Both the position numbers and the translations under genes were made by a program. A stretch of DNA of 64,000 bases from Euleptes europaea (taxonomy: Eukaryota; Chordata; Lepidosauria; Squamata; Sphaerodactylidae): NCBI RefSeq assembly GCF_029931775.1, contig NC_079318.1:30146159-30210158 (forward strand), written 5' to 3'. The notes beneath the pieces were generated by a model. That model ran no database searches. It saw only the letters and a list, made by a program, of their open reading frames with translations, and had not been told where the DNA came from. Shown here piece after piece: positions 1 to 11,289 of this stretch. Every line of letters starts with the position of its first letter. Positions within the stretch are counted from its first letter, which is position 1.

Positions 1-194
1 TGGCCGCTAACCTGCCCCTCTTATGCCTTAAAAGGGTTACAATAGTATTCACACTTCCAGGATAATCAAACATTTTGAACTTTTTTTGCATTGTTCTTAG
101 AAACTGTGTCCCTTTCCCCTAGTTCTGCAGGCCCTTCAAGGAATACTTTGAGGGATATCGTAGACTTCATATTATATTTGCATGTAACATCAAA
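1..194. other. Unassigned intergenic sequence
   Basis: AT-rich sequence with no recognised gene or repeat. Confidence 0.4.
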
Positions 195-770
195 CACAGT
201 AGTAGTATTTGTTTATTTGTTTAGCCATAGGCCATTACAAAACTTCCTTACATAAATACAGAAAACTTAAAATGATATCAAAAAAAGATAAAATTACAAC
301 GGTATGCAATTCCCTGGTAAAATCAATTATATATGCAATATCTGTGAAAACATTATTTGGATTCCTGTGCAGAATTTTTCTTAATAACTTCAAGAGCTCT
401 AATCTTCCTGGCTGCAATAGCAAATTGTGATCTTCTAAAGGTTACATGCGAATCAGAGTCAGAAAGTAGAAAGATCAATTTATCAAATTCAGGACAAAAA
501 GTTACTCCCTTCAGGATTCCATCCAGAAATTTGGCTCTAGGCTCACTATACAGTGGACATATTAACACATAGTGAAAGATGTCCTCCAGTGATGAGGATC
601 CACAGATACATGTACGATGTTCCTTTGGGGTTTTGTTATACCGTCCTGACAGAAGGGCCGAAGGCATAGTCTGAAATCTTAGGGAGGTGAGACATCTGAC
701 ATAGGAGTATCTCTGAGAGTGAAATTTCACATGTTCATAAGCATGGGATGCAGCCTTTAGCATTCAAAAT
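195..770 (-). mobile_element. LINE fragment, 3' part of ORF2 (unassigned clade)
   Basis: The minus strand encodes the C-terminal part of a non-LTR retrotransposon ORF2. A Cys-His knuckle of the form CICG-x7-FHYVLICPLY is visible, preceded by a RFQTMPSALL stretch. The 3' end lies at the low-coordinate side, where the sense strand reads through GGCCTATGGCTAAACAAAT. It is 5'-truncated. The copy at 34133-34822 has the same 3' end and protein, so the two are one subfamily. I cannot name the clade without a search. Confidence 0.75.
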
Positions 771-1468
771 GGGAGTACGTGGTATCCTCACTTGGCTGAT
801 AATCTCCTTTTTTACACCTCAGCCAAGTTCACCTCCATACATACAGAATTCCATGTATGTGTACAGATCTTCCTCATCTGTACAGTATGTGTACAGCAAC
901 TGATGTCTGGGGGGGGCTGTTATCACACATTTGCATACACACACATTCCTTGTTTTCTCAAACAAGTGTAAAGAGTTTGCTCCCAAACCCTCTTTTGGCC
1001 ATAAAATCTCTGGCTGCTGCTGGGCAGCTGGCAGACACACAATCAAACACCTGTGTGCCAGATATGTACAGCTGTATGGGTGACACATGATCCATTTGCA
1101 ATCCATATCAAATGTCATTGCCAGTTGCTTTATTCTGGGCGGGGTGGGGGGTATGGGAAGCATGACAGAATTCTGATTCTGGAAATCACATCTTCCTTAC
1201 AATTGACTTCTTCCTCTCTTCTCATCATGCTTCTTTGTCGGTATTTTGTTTCTAAAATGGCAATTGTGGATGTGGATGCTCGTCGTATAAAAGCTTGCCA
1301 TCCATAATGCAGCCAGTGTTGGGCCGTTTAGAATGAATGGCTAGCTGATATAACAATCTCTCGCTATATTCCTGGTCACTTGCGTTCTGCTACCTGGTTG
1401 GATTTTAGCATACTGGCAGGGGGAAATGAAACGGCTACCTAGAAGCTGCTAAAGAATGAGTCCAAACT
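771..1468. other. Unassigned intergenic sequence
   Basis: No recognised gene or repeat. A few short CA-rich tracts occur near 940. Positions 1452-1468 are the upstream target-site copy of the L1 insertion that follows. Confidence 0.4.
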
Positions 1469-2000
1469 CAGAATTTGCTACGATGTCGAGATTAACAAGC
1501 TGGCTTAAAAAAAGACCAATAGAAGAACACCAGCAAAAGTGGCAATTATTTTACAACAGACACTTCAGATAAGCCAAGATACGAGATGAAGAAAATAGGC
1601 TATCAACAAACAACGTTTACTACTTTAGACTAATCTAGAGCGTATCAGGATTTGAATGACTAACGTTTTGAAACGTTTTGATATTTATTTTAAGTAAAAG
1701 ATAAGAGTAGACAAAAAGCGTTGAATTTGTGATAAGGGAGTAAATAAAAAGAGACATTACGTGGGGGGACAATGCAACAATTGTAGTGAAATCAAGTAGA
1801 TGACAGACCCAACAACATTTTATATAGATTAAGAGAATTGGGAAGAAACAACAATGGTGGGTGGTAGGGAGAAAGTTTGAATTGTGAGATCATGTATGGT
1901 TTGTTGTTGTTGTTGTTTTGTATCCTTTTCAATCCCTTTCCTCTTTCCTTCATTCTGTACCCCAAATTCCTCAATAAAAATTTTTATTTAAAAAAAAAAA
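1469..2000 (+). mobile_element. L1 LINE 3' end, 5'-truncated, with poly(A) and target duplication
   Basis: A 532-bp insertion ends in AATAAAAATTTTTATTT followed by an A-run. It is flanked by a perfect 17-bp direct repeat AAGAATGAGTCCAAACT at 1452-1468 and 2001-2017. A poly(A) tail, 5' truncation and a long target duplication are the marks of target-primed L1 integration. The first ~100 bases may be the end of ORF2 (a Trp-rich stretch with RPIEEHQQKWQLFYN), and the rest would be 3' UTR. The perfect duplication suggests a fairly recent insertion. L1 is favoured from tail and structure; the protein part is too short to prove it. Confidence 0.7.
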
Positions 2001-2017
2001 AAGAATGAGTCCAAACT

Positions 2018-2440
2018 AACATGCAGTTTCATTTCAGTTTTGCCCTATTGTTCTATAACAGGCTTTTTTCATGTTTATAATACTTACGTCCTCCCATATT
2101 TATGGTGGCCTTTTCTTCTCCTCATTATACAGACACAAAATGCCAAAAGGCCTCTCTCCCTTAACCCATATACATTTGAATCAGTTTGTCGAAGATAGGG
2201 CAAGATCATGAACGAGCCGGATTTGCTAAAGCAAACAAACAATTTAAAAAAGCAGATCAAGATCAAGCAGCGTAGTTGTCCATGTAAGCAAGTGAACTGT
2301 TCTGGAACAAATTTGCTGCTATTGTGAAAAGGGTTCCAAAGGAAAAGGGCAAGATAATGGGCAGGAAAAAGGAAAGTGCAAGTCTTTTTGCCAGACTGAT
2401 CATGCAGAAGTCTCTTTAATGAGTCACAAAAGATTGCATT
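2018..2440. other. Unassigned intergenic sequence
   Basis: Nothing recognised between the L1 tail and the following SINE. Confidence 0.4.
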
Positions 2441-2660
2441 AAAACCGTAGCTCAGTGGTAGAGCATCTGCTTGGCATGCAGAAGGTCCCAGGTTCAATCC
2501 CCGGCATCTGTAGTTAAAGGGACTAGGCAAGTAGGTGATGTAAAAGACCTCTCCCTGAGACCCTGGAGAGCCGCTGCCGGTCTGAGTAGACAATACTGAC
2601 TTTGATGGACCGAGGATCTTATTCAGTATAAGGCAGCTTCATGTATTCATGTGTTCAACA
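2441..2660 (+). mobile_element. tRNA-derived SINE, about 220 bp
   Basis: The head carries pol III boxes: an A box in GTAGCTCAGTGGTAGAGCAT and a B box in GGTTCAATCCC, spaced as in a tRNA. The body reads GACCTCTCCCTGAGACCCTG, then GTCTGAGTAGACAATACTGA. The tail is GGCAGCTTCATGTATTCATG followed by TTC/CA repeats. The same SINE occurs at 46530-46735 (plus), 37998-38213 (minus), 44255-44420 (minus) and 26735-26846 (minus). Confidence 0.85.
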
Positions 2661-3564
2661 CACACACACAACACAGGAGCAGTATCACAAACCAAGAAAA
2701 GGTGAAAATTCCACAAAGGGAGAAGATAAATGTATTGATTCTGAAATATTAATCTGACAGGTTTGAGTATTTGAGTATTTTGCTCTTCGTTGAGAACAAC
2801 AAAAAGAGGAATGTACATATGGAGTAACTTGGCTTCTAAAGGAGCAACTTGCCTACTAAAAGCTGCATTGATCATTGGTCAAAAGTTAGGTCAACAATGA
2901 CTTCTGAAGCAATGTATCAAAGCCACTCCTGCTGCCCGTGAAGTTTTTTGTTGCCCCCTGATGAAAACAACTACTCAAATCACGGGATTACGATTTCAGA
3001 ATCAACACATTTCTCCCCCCCTCCCCGCCCCACACACACTGTTTGGGATTTTTGTCTATAAAAAAGAATTACAGTGTGACCAGTTAGAAGTACTGCATGC
3101 GGAATGGATTGTTCCCTTTCCCCCACAAATACCATCAGCGTTATATCACATGAATACCACAACTAGCATAGAACATTATGGCATACAACTACTACTTCCT
3201 AGGCACTGTGTTGTATATTTGCAATAGCACCAAGTTTCTTAAGAAGTTTCCAATGCTCTTTTGAATTCCTGTGCTTGTTTTAATGTTTTTGTTATAACAG
3301 TTTAAGTGACATACGTCACTTTTAGCTAAAAGTAAACAAGTTTAAAGAATTATCTTAGGATAAATAAGGTAAAAATGGACCAATTCATATCTCTATTCTG
3401 TGCATGAATAGAATAATTTCTTCTAGCCCGAACTGCACATGAGCAAGCAAGTCATATGATGCTTTGTAGGTACATCAATTATTTTTGAATCATCTGAAAA
3501 TTGATTTTATGGATACTGTGAACCGCCAAAAAGACAAATGAGTTGGTTCTAGATCAAATCAGAG
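2661..3564. other. Unassigned intergenic sequence
   Basis: No recognised gene or repeat; a short C-rich run lies near 3017. Confidence 0.4.
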
Positions 3565-4030
3565 AGCCAGCATGGGGTATAGGGTTGCCAGCTCCAGGTT
3601 GGGAAATATCTGGAGATTTTTGGGGTGAAGCCTGAGGAGGGCGAGGTTTGGGGAGGGGAGGAATTCCAATGCACTAGAGTCCAATTGCCAAAGTGGCCAT
3701 TTTCTCCAGGTGAACCAATCTCTATTGGCTGGAGATCAGTTGTAATAGCAGATCTCCAGCTAGTACGTGAGGTTGGCAACCGCAACCCTAATGGTGTAGT
3801 GGTTAAGAGTGGCAGACTCTAATCTGGTGAACTGGGTTGGTTTCCTCACTCCTCCACATGAAACCTGCTGGGTGACCTTGAGGTAGTCACAGTTGTCTCA
3901 GAACTCTCTCAGCCCCACCTACCTTACAAGGTGCCTATTGTGGGAGGGGGGAAGGGAAGGCAATTGTAAGCAGCTTTGAGACGCCTTACGGTAGAGAAAA
4001 GCGGGGTATAAAAACCAACTCTTCTTCTTA
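3565..4030 (+). mobile_element. Sauria-type tRNA SINE, split by a MITE
   Basis: The SINE starts AGAGCCAGCATGG and is interrupted at 3580-3790. It resumes with GTGTAGTGGTTAAGAGTGG, continues through CTGGGTGACCTTGAGGTAGT and ends GGGGTATAAAAACCAACTCT plus TTC repeats. The CCAACTCTTCTTC ending is, from memory, common in gecko SINEs and supports the host call. The same element recurs at 37427-37720, 55105-55327 and 63297-63588. Confidence 0.85.
3580..3790 (+). mobile_element. hAT-like MITE (TAGGGTTGCC family), 211 bp
   Basis: Ends are TAGGGTTGCCA and GCAACCCTA. The flanks are ATGGGGTA (3572-3579) and ATGGTGTA (3791-3798), an 8-bp target duplication with one mismatch. It interrupts a Sauria-type SINE whose two halves abut when the insert is removed, so the boundaries are well supported and the MITE is younger than that SINE. 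It has no coding capacity. The 8-bp duplication points to the hAT superfamily. Confidence 0.85.
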
Positions 4031-4339
4031 AGTCCTTCAGTGGAGTCACTGTCTGAAATTATGAGCCACACTGATCAGGCCTTTGTGGAACACCTTTTCT
4101 GCCTCTTCTTCTTTAGAGTGCTTGATGCTCTCCTTGCTGGTCAATATATGTTAGTTATATATAACAGATTAATGATATCAGGAATAAATCTCTACCCATC
4201 TGAAATGACAACAATATGTCCATGTGTAAGTTCATTTGTTCTTTGAATAGCTAAAAGCTGGTTGTGCATTCTGGCTAACCAAAGACCCTCTTAACGTGGA
4301 AGATTGTGGGCAACTGGATGGTGAATGGTGAGTAATCCA

Positions 4340-4905
4340 TAAAGTAGTCAGCCGATCTTTTAATGAAGAGTCTGAGATACAGGTAACTGTGATCCATCAC
4401 TATTACCAAAGATGAATTAAGTGAAGTGAGGTCATCAGGGATGGAAGCTGCTCGAATGTTGATTTTGATCTGTTTGTATGAACAGGATTTCCTAAGCTCT
4501 TATGACTGAGCTTGTAGAGTTTGCTCCCCCCTTTATTTAGGTTTGTCATTTCTAAGGGCCTCTCCTGAATATTTAAAATATGCACCTGTTCCACAATGTG
4601 AAAGAGTGCTTATGTTAGCCAGATTAAATGTGATACCTTCTCGGGTAATGGATGGTCACTATAAGAAGCTTCCTTACTTGGGTTTGTGTCAATCAGGACA
4701 AAATGATACATTGGAGCATTGTCTTTTGAAATGTTTGTTTCACTTTGATATAAGAGAATTATGGATTTTGCCACTTCTTCAGGGGAGGGCAGATATATCC
4801 GTTGGAGAGCAACTGAGAGTGCTCCTAGCAGGCATGGCACCCACCCCTTTGGCTGTTGCAAAATCATCGTCCCCCAAGTTACAGCAAGATATAATAATAT
4901 AAATA
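4340..4905 (+). mobile_element. LINE ORF2 C-terminal fragment (unassigned clade)
   Basis: An open stretch at 4543-4902 encodes a diverged version of the Cys-His domain seen at 195-770, with NVIPSRVMDGHYKKLPYLG, LEHCLLKC and a CLFHFDIREL segment. It ends in ATATAATAATATAAATAAAT. The 5' edge is not clear; sequence from about 4040 may also belong. Confidence 0.6.
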
Positions 4906-4910
4906 AATGA

Positions 4911-5968
4911 GTCCAAATCTGGAGTCGGGCAATTAGGATTGTTTTTGACTTTATTAGTGTGGTACTACTCAAGGCCATTGGGTCGAATGAGTAGCTTCAT
5001 TTAATTAATTATTAAGTGAAGTAACTCTGAAGCAAACATATGGCCCACGAGTAGAACCACAAGTGGCAACATCCTGCTATGTTATTTGACCCTAAGACAT
5101 ATTCCCATACCAACCAGAAACGGTCCAATAGGAATTGGTTTACCCAATTTATCTGACTTGATGTTTTGGATCAGTATAGCCACAAGTGTTTTTGCTGCTC
5201 TTATTTGGTAATGAGTCATCAACTGCTACTGTTTCTAACAAATGTGTTTCCATCTTCTGGCACTCTTTAATCCAGATTTTTCCACTTGTCAATTGGAAAT
5301 GTAATGGAGGGCTGTGTTGGAAGAATAAAGGAGTACGATCTGTTCACTATTCACTTTCAATGGGAGTGGGTTACACCGCAAAGTAGCAAGGGTTAGACGA
5401 AACTGTGGACAGGTGTTAATTATAAGAGCCCCTTGTTCCTATTACATACAGCTACATACAGAGGCCAAAAGCACAGAGAACACTCTCACAGTCAAAATGT
5501 GAACAATGAATAGTCTTTATTTACTCTTAGGATTCTCTTTTCAAATCTACAACCATCACCACCAAACTCACAACTTGTTTCTTCTGCTGCTAAATTGTTT
5601 TTTAAAAAATCTCTGGCTGACCTTCCCAAATCATATTTTACTTTTATTTTTAAACATTTCCCTCATTGTCTAGTGGGTCTTAAGCATCATCTTTGCGTCA
5701 GCACTCTTAGCACCTGAAGCTTTGTTGGATGTTGTCATGCAGAGTGTAATTTACACCTGGTATTGGAAAATCAATATTATGAATTTTTAATTCCAAAGAT
5801 TTGGCTTTTCCAATAGAAATGTGAAAATGAATCTCGGCATGATTGCACCAAAAATGTTACAACAGAGCTGGTATATAGAGGAGGGGAGGGAATTTGGGAA
5901 ATAAGAAGTGAGCACATCAAGGTAGGATGTACTAGAAACAGCTCTTGTATTAAAGGTCTGAATAGTTA
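4911..5968. other. Unassigned intergenic sequence
   Basis: About 1 kb of AT-rich sequence without recognised gene or repeat. Confidence 0.4.
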
Positions 5969-6262
5969 GGCCTTTTATGCAGGGCTGTTTCCCTCGCGGT
6001 CACCTCTTCAGCAACTCTGAGTCTTTGTTTCGATTATGCATACCGTTTCTGACCGTCAGAGGTTGCCTCGCTCTATCCTTGCATTTCCCCTTGTTTTGCC
6101 TGCATTTTCAAATTTGAGATAAACCAGGTCCCTAAAAACATAGGCAAAACGCGGGGGGAGCGAGGCGACCTCTGACAGTTGGAAACGGCATGCATCATCA
6201 AAACAAAGATCCAAAGTCATCAGAGGGGTGACGGTGAGGGAAATAGCCATGCATAAAAGGCC
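5969..6262. mobile_element. Harbinger-like MITE with long inverted arms, 294 bp
   Basis: Ends are GGCCTTTTATGCAGGGCT and the imperfect inverted match AGCCATGCATAAAAGGCC, flanked on both sides by TTA (5966-5968 and 6263-6265). Complementarity continues inward, with CCTCGCGGTCACCTC against a GGTGACGGTGAGG arm. Long arms, a GG start and a 3-bp TTA duplication fit a PIF/Harbinger MITE. Superfamily is inferred from ends and target site only. Confidence 0.75.
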
Positions 6263-7150
6263 TTAGTCAATCTATAAGTCCTTTGAACAATTTCCATAGA
6301 ACTTAGTAAAGAGAGAAAAGAAAGGCATCTAGTCCCTGTATTAACTATAGTCAATTAATCATCCAAACTCATGCCACTGTGCTGATAATGGTTAGTTAGA
6401 ATCCTTCAAACCAGGAGCTGAAGTTAATTTATTAACCACAGAGTCTGTTCGGATAGAACTTATAATTTCAAGATATTCCCTCCTTTAGTCTACCGTGTTA
6501 ATTTGAAGATCTTCCGTGTTAATTTGAAGATCTTCCCTAAGGTCACACATCACATCGGCCAGTTCAGTTAGTTAGGCGAGTGCTTGCATGAACCTGTTGG
6601 AGTTGCTCCTTAGATTAAAGCTGTTTGAACCACTCTTCATTCTTTTAGTCTCTTCTTTTGGAACCCAGAAACACTACAGAGCAGTTAAAATAAACTATGA
6701 TTTCCTATGACATCTGACTGACCTGGTATATCTCTATTAATGTACATAATATATCTCAAAGCTTGGTTACAGCCATTCTAATTGGCCTGGTACATTTTTG
6801 TGTGGGGTTTTTTGGCCCGTTTTCCCTCTGCCATAAGGAGATCAAGCAAAGGGGACCTCTGGGAGAGGGCTTTGGGAATTATTACACACAGTCTGCACAT
6901 TCAGATACAGCATCATACAATGACATCAATGAAGCGGGACCACTTGCAAAGCATGAAAGAAGACAACATGCCATCCAGTGCCAGCTGAGTGTCCACGTTG
7001 GAGAAGATGGTAACATATGCCCTGAAAAGTGTTTCAGTGCTTGCCAGAAACAAGACAATTCTTCAACCATGATCCAAGAAATGTGCGTATGGTCACATGA
7101 CCAAGACACATAATTGCTCAGCAAAATATTCCTGTTGATCTCAACAATGA
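6263..7150. other. Unassigned sequence with a short tandem duplication
   Basis: Mostly unassigned. A 21-bp unit beginning CCGTGTTAATTTGAAGAT is repeated in tandem at 6493-6534. An open frame at 6763-7113 has no recognisable domain and is judged accidental. Confidence 0.4.
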
Positions 7151-7640
7151 TAGGATTATCATAGTCAACCTATCCTGAAAATGCACAGGGCAACTGTGTA
7201 CCAACAGGGACAGTATGGTTGGACAACCTGCTCCAGAAAAGGGACATGTGCTTCCAAACATTCCATTATGGGGTGAATACAGAGTCAAATATCATTGCAG
7301 ATAGGGCTCAGCATAGATATCACTCTTTCCTACCCATTCACCAGCTGTAGCCATCCCCATGTCAAGTTATCAACCAAGAGTCCCAACAGCTCCAGAGTGG
7401 GTTGATTGATAGTAAGCAGCCCGCATTTGCAGTCATGTTCCCCTAGGGCCTGTGAAATGTGAGATAGAGTGTCATCTGCATGCTGGTGACAAGACAACCC
7501 AGCCTCAGATCTCCAGGTAACCTCATCTGGTGGTTTCAAGTAGATGTTGAAGAACATAGGAGACAAAATAGAGATGTGTGGCCAGTTGGGAGAGGTTAAC
7601 CTCTTCCCCAGCCAAATCTCAGTAATACATGCCAAGGCAG
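7150..7640 (-). mobile_element. LINE reverse transcriptase fragment (CR1/L2-like)
   Basis: The minus strand at 7330-7635 encodes ILSPMFFNIYLKPPDEV followed by CHQHADDT. This is the reverse-transcriptase block around the catalytic YADD motif, here HADD. The order SPMxFNIYxKP then YADD is that of CR1/L2-type LINEs. It is a truncated, decayed fragment. Confidence 0.7.
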
Positions 7641-7841
7641 CCCTCTCACCGCGAGTTAAACACTAGATGGCTGCTGTTTTTCCTGTAACTGACTTGACAT
7701 TTAACAGTCCGGCAGATTGTTGATAAGGTTACCAACATCACCACAACTGGAAGAAGAGCTAGAGGGCAACAGTATGCAGATGTCTGTTGTCCCTTCCCCT
7801 TACCTGGCCTGCTCTTTTCCCATGACCATATCTTCCTGCAC

Positions 7842-8030
7842 TAGGGTTGCCAGCGCTGGGTTGGGAAATACCTGGAAACTTTGGGGGCGGAGCCTGAGGA
7901 GGGCAGGGTTTGGAGAGGGGAGGGACTTCAATGCCATAGAGTCCAATTGCCGAAGTGGCCGTTTTCTTCAGGTGAACTGATCTCTATCGGCTGGAGATCA
8001 GTTGTAATAGTGGGAGATCTCCAGCCACCA
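7842..8030 (+). mobile_element. hAT-like MITE (TAGGGTTGCC family), right end lost
   Basis: The left end TAGGGTTGCCAGCG and the body (GGGAAATACCTGGAAACTTT, GGCCGTTTTCTTCAGG, GGCTGGAGATCAGTTG) match the copy at 3580-3790. Homology fades after the CTCCAGCCACCACC region, and no target duplication is recognised. Confidence 0.75.
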
Positions 8031-9995
8031 CCTATCCCCTACCCAACACACTATGAATCATGGCACCATCTCTTACCCCATTCCATCCAAAGCACATCTC
8101 TCCCACCAGCGGGCAAAGGAAACAGTGAATCAATAGCCGGCAAAAGAAACACAGCCAATGCACACTGTACAAAAATCTAGACCCACCTCTCACCTGGGTC
8201 TTGGAAAATATAAAACAGAAACAAATACAGACCCACCTGACACCTGGATCTGAGTAGAAACACACAGAGAGACATAACCCAGCTCTTACCTGGTGAAAAA
8301 CAATCAAAGTGGCACACCCTGAGGTGTTGTGCCTCAGTAGGCAAGCGTTTGAACCAACAGAGTTATAGCGTCTGTTACCTCTGCCTGGATGTTAATTCTT
8401 TCATCTACTCTTGTGAATGGTTTTTCATATGCTCAGAATGAGAGCCGGACTGGATTTGAGGCTCAGTGATTCAGACCAACATCTATAAATCACTAGAAAG
8501 TGGGGATGAAACGTTAACAAGAAGCAGATCTAGCTGAGACCCCAATTAGCTCCATTTCCAACTGTTATCACTGAGGTTATTAGAGGGAGAAGAGGCAGGA
8601 GCTAGATTACCCCCCCCCCACTACCACCACCATTACCATTTGTCATTGTGGCTGGAGACAGCTGCAGCTGCTGAGTCACTTCCTCCAGCTTCCAGCTGCC
8701 ACTAAGACCATCACACAGCGGCAGCCCACCCTTCCATTGTGCCTGGACCTTGCCCCTCCCGAAATGCCCCCCCATCTGTATTTTGTGACTGGTATTTGGA
8801 ATGGATTGTATCTGCTTTAGGAGCCAATTCTTGGCTGAAAAGCAGGATAAAAATGCAATTAGTAACCAAACAAATACCTAATGATTTCATATGTGCCCGA
8901 ACATGCAAACTCTCTCCAAATGTGCCAACAGGTTCTACAATAATATGAAGTCTTTATTGGGCACCATACTTTATGGCAATATCTTTAGTTGTTGTTCACA
9001 AACTATTTTTTTAGCTTTTATTATTTGAGGAACCCAGGATGCAAAGAGGAGAAAAAAGTCAGTGGAGAAAGCAGAACACCCCTTCTTCATCTGAAGAGGA
9101 ATTTACTTGCTGAATATCCTTAATCTGAAGAAATTAATTAATTCCCTTCACTCCGCGTTTTGGCTATGCCAGTGGGACATTCGCATTGAGAGAACACTAA
9201 TAACAAAGAATATCCAAGGAAAATTAAGAAATCCAATCTCCTGATAGCCCACCAAAAGCACCCATCTGGTTATATCACCTACATGTTCTTGAAACAGTAC
9301 ATTTCAGAGAACTTATTTGTGTTAAACATATGCCAGCAAGAGTCTGATCTATATGAATTTGTTCCCAGAGATTATCTAGGAAAAGTAAATGCTTACTGCT
9401 AACTGAATTAGTTTGTATTCTTTGTCTAGAGAACTAGAAATGCCATTAAATGCCATCTTTGCTTGCTTTATTGTCAAGTGACATTTGAATTGCCAATGTG
9501 TGCACTCTTTCCCCCATGTTCTTCATTTAACCACGACTTCCACTTGTAAAAAGAAGTCTTCTTACCTGGTGTAACTTCCATATTTTTGCTGAATTACAAC
9601 CCTGGAATACTTTGCCACCTGTTCAGGCATTTTCTGATATGGTGTATAGATGATATCTGTGTATCTATTATACTGTTTTTTAAATAACCACCAATTATCC
9701 TGAAAGGATCTGTTCCTTCTAACTGGAACTTGCAACTTTCTTATAAGTACTTTTCTCTTATTTTTGAGGAATTTGCCCTTTTGAAATGAAGCGTGACTGT
9801 ATTGAACATTCTCGGCACTTTCCCTTACATGGTGGCTTTAATAGCATGGTGGTCTTTGTTTCTAAGCAGTTCAATGTCTTGCAGCAAACAACAGGCACCC
9901 CACAAAACTGGATGAAGAATCTTCTCATCTTGTTAGTCGCATGTCTATCTGCTCTAAGGTACAATCTCCTTTTGTACTTAGAAATAATCACCATG
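8031..9995. other. Unassigned intergenic sequence
   Basis: Nearly 2 kb without a recognised gene or repeat apart from a C-run at 8611-8619. Several small open frames have no domain. Confidence 0.4.
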
Positions 9996-10009
9996 TATAT
10001 AGCTTAGTG

Positions 10010-10309
10010 GGCAGGAGCCCTGTGGTGCAGAGTGGTAAGCTGCAGTATTGCAGTCCAAGCTCTGCTCACGACCTGAGTTCAATCCCAACGGAAGTTGGTT
10101 TCAGGTAGCCAGCTCAAGGTTGACTCAGCCTTCCATCCTTCCGAGGTCGGTAAGATGAGTACCCAGCTTGCTGGGGGTAAAGTGTAGATGACTGGGGAAA
10201 GCACTAGCAAACCACCCCGTAAACAAAGTCTGCCTAGGAAACGTCGGGATGTGATGTCACCCCATGGGTCAGGAATGAGCCGGTGCTTGCACAGGGGACC
10301 TTTACCTTT
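10010..10309 (+). mobile_element. tRNA-derived SINE, 300 bp, with 14-bp target duplication
   Basis: The head GAGCCCTGTGGTGCAGAGTG carries a degenerate A box, and GAGTTCAATCCC carries the B box. The body includes GGTTGACTCAGCCTTCCATC and AAACCACCCCGTAAACAAAG, and it ends CACAGGGGACCTTTACCTTT. TATATAGCTTAGTG flanks it at 9996-10009 and 10310-10323. It is a different SINE type from the Sauria-type copies. A second copy is in ADSS2 intron 5. Confidence 0.88.
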
Positions 10310-10532
10310 TATATAGCTTAGTGACGTGTGACTCCCATCTGTGGATTCCTAAATCGGCAGATTGGGGCCACACCAACACTAAACAGATTTTTTTTTCCTG
10401 CAAATTTGGGGACTCCCCAGGTTTGCAGAAAAATCTGAAAAGGCTTTTAAAATTCATGGAAGGGTTAAATCCCCCCAAAACCAAAAGCATTGTCTGCACA
10501 TGTGCTCCTACCTCCTCTTGCCACCATCACCA

Positions 10533-10925
10533 TTGATGGGGGCAGAGAAGCCTTTGGGAGCCAGAAGCTGCATGGGGCTTGCCAGCATCATTATTGGGGG
10601 GAAGAAACTTGAGTGGACCTGGAGGCTGGGACTCTGGGAGCCATGCAGTGCTCGCCGCTGTCATCATCAACAGTGGTGGTAGGGGGAGAAGCCTTGGTGA
10701 GCCTGGTGGCCAGGAGCCACATGGGGCTTGAACCAATGATGAGGGGGAGAAGCCCTAGCAGGCTTGGCTGCTCAGAGCCATGCACGGCTTGCCACGTTGA
10801 GTGGGGAGGGAGCCTCAGGGGGCCAAGTCACTGCGAGCTGCGTGGGACTCACTAGTGTGGTCATTGATGGGGGTAGGGGAGAAGCCTTGGTGGGCCCAAC
10901 AGCTGGGAGCTGAGTGGCCCTTGGT
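10533..10925. repeat. Degenerate minisatellite, about six units of 60-80 bp
   Basis: A G-rich block repeats a motif of roughly GGGGGAGAAGCCTTGG, then GGCC or GGCT, then GGGAGC(C/T)-x-TG, then GGCTTGCC, then a TCATTATTG-like end. Units start near 10537, 10594, 10676, 10739, 10800 and 10867. They are too diverged to be a young satellite. Short open frames on both strands are by-products of the GC-rich repeat. Confidence 0.6.
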
Positions 10926-11289
10926 GGTCTGGGAAGGGTGGAAGCTAGAAAAAATAAAACTACAAGGTGTACTGGATATCCCCATTATTATCGCGGGTCC
11001 CCACTTGTGTATTCTAATAGCCAAGTCGGGCACATCTGATACTTTAATCTGGTGACTGGAGCTGTGAGTGGGCAAGACAGATATTTCTCAAACCTGAAAA
11101 ACACCCCAGGATCGCAGAACAATGAGAAATCTATAAAATTACTTTTGGGGTTTAAAAAAAACCCCAAATAATAAAAGGAGTGCCGGTAGCTTTAACAAAC
11201 ACATTCCCTCAGTGGCTGTAGCTAGGCAACCACAGCATTCCAACCTTCAGTTTCTGTGAGTAAAAGGCAGGGTGAAATGACAAGGTCCT

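Noticed and set aside
2441-2515. Functional tRNA gene
   Set aside because: Pol III boxes are there but the SINE body follows and a complete cloverleaf with acceptor stem is not formed.
9540-9995. Retroelement reverse transcriptase hint (GATGATAT near 9650)
   Set aside because: No continuous frame or further RT motif could be read.
10533-10925. CRISPR-like array
   Set aside because: Units are diverged and contiguous without unique spacers, in a vertebrate genome.
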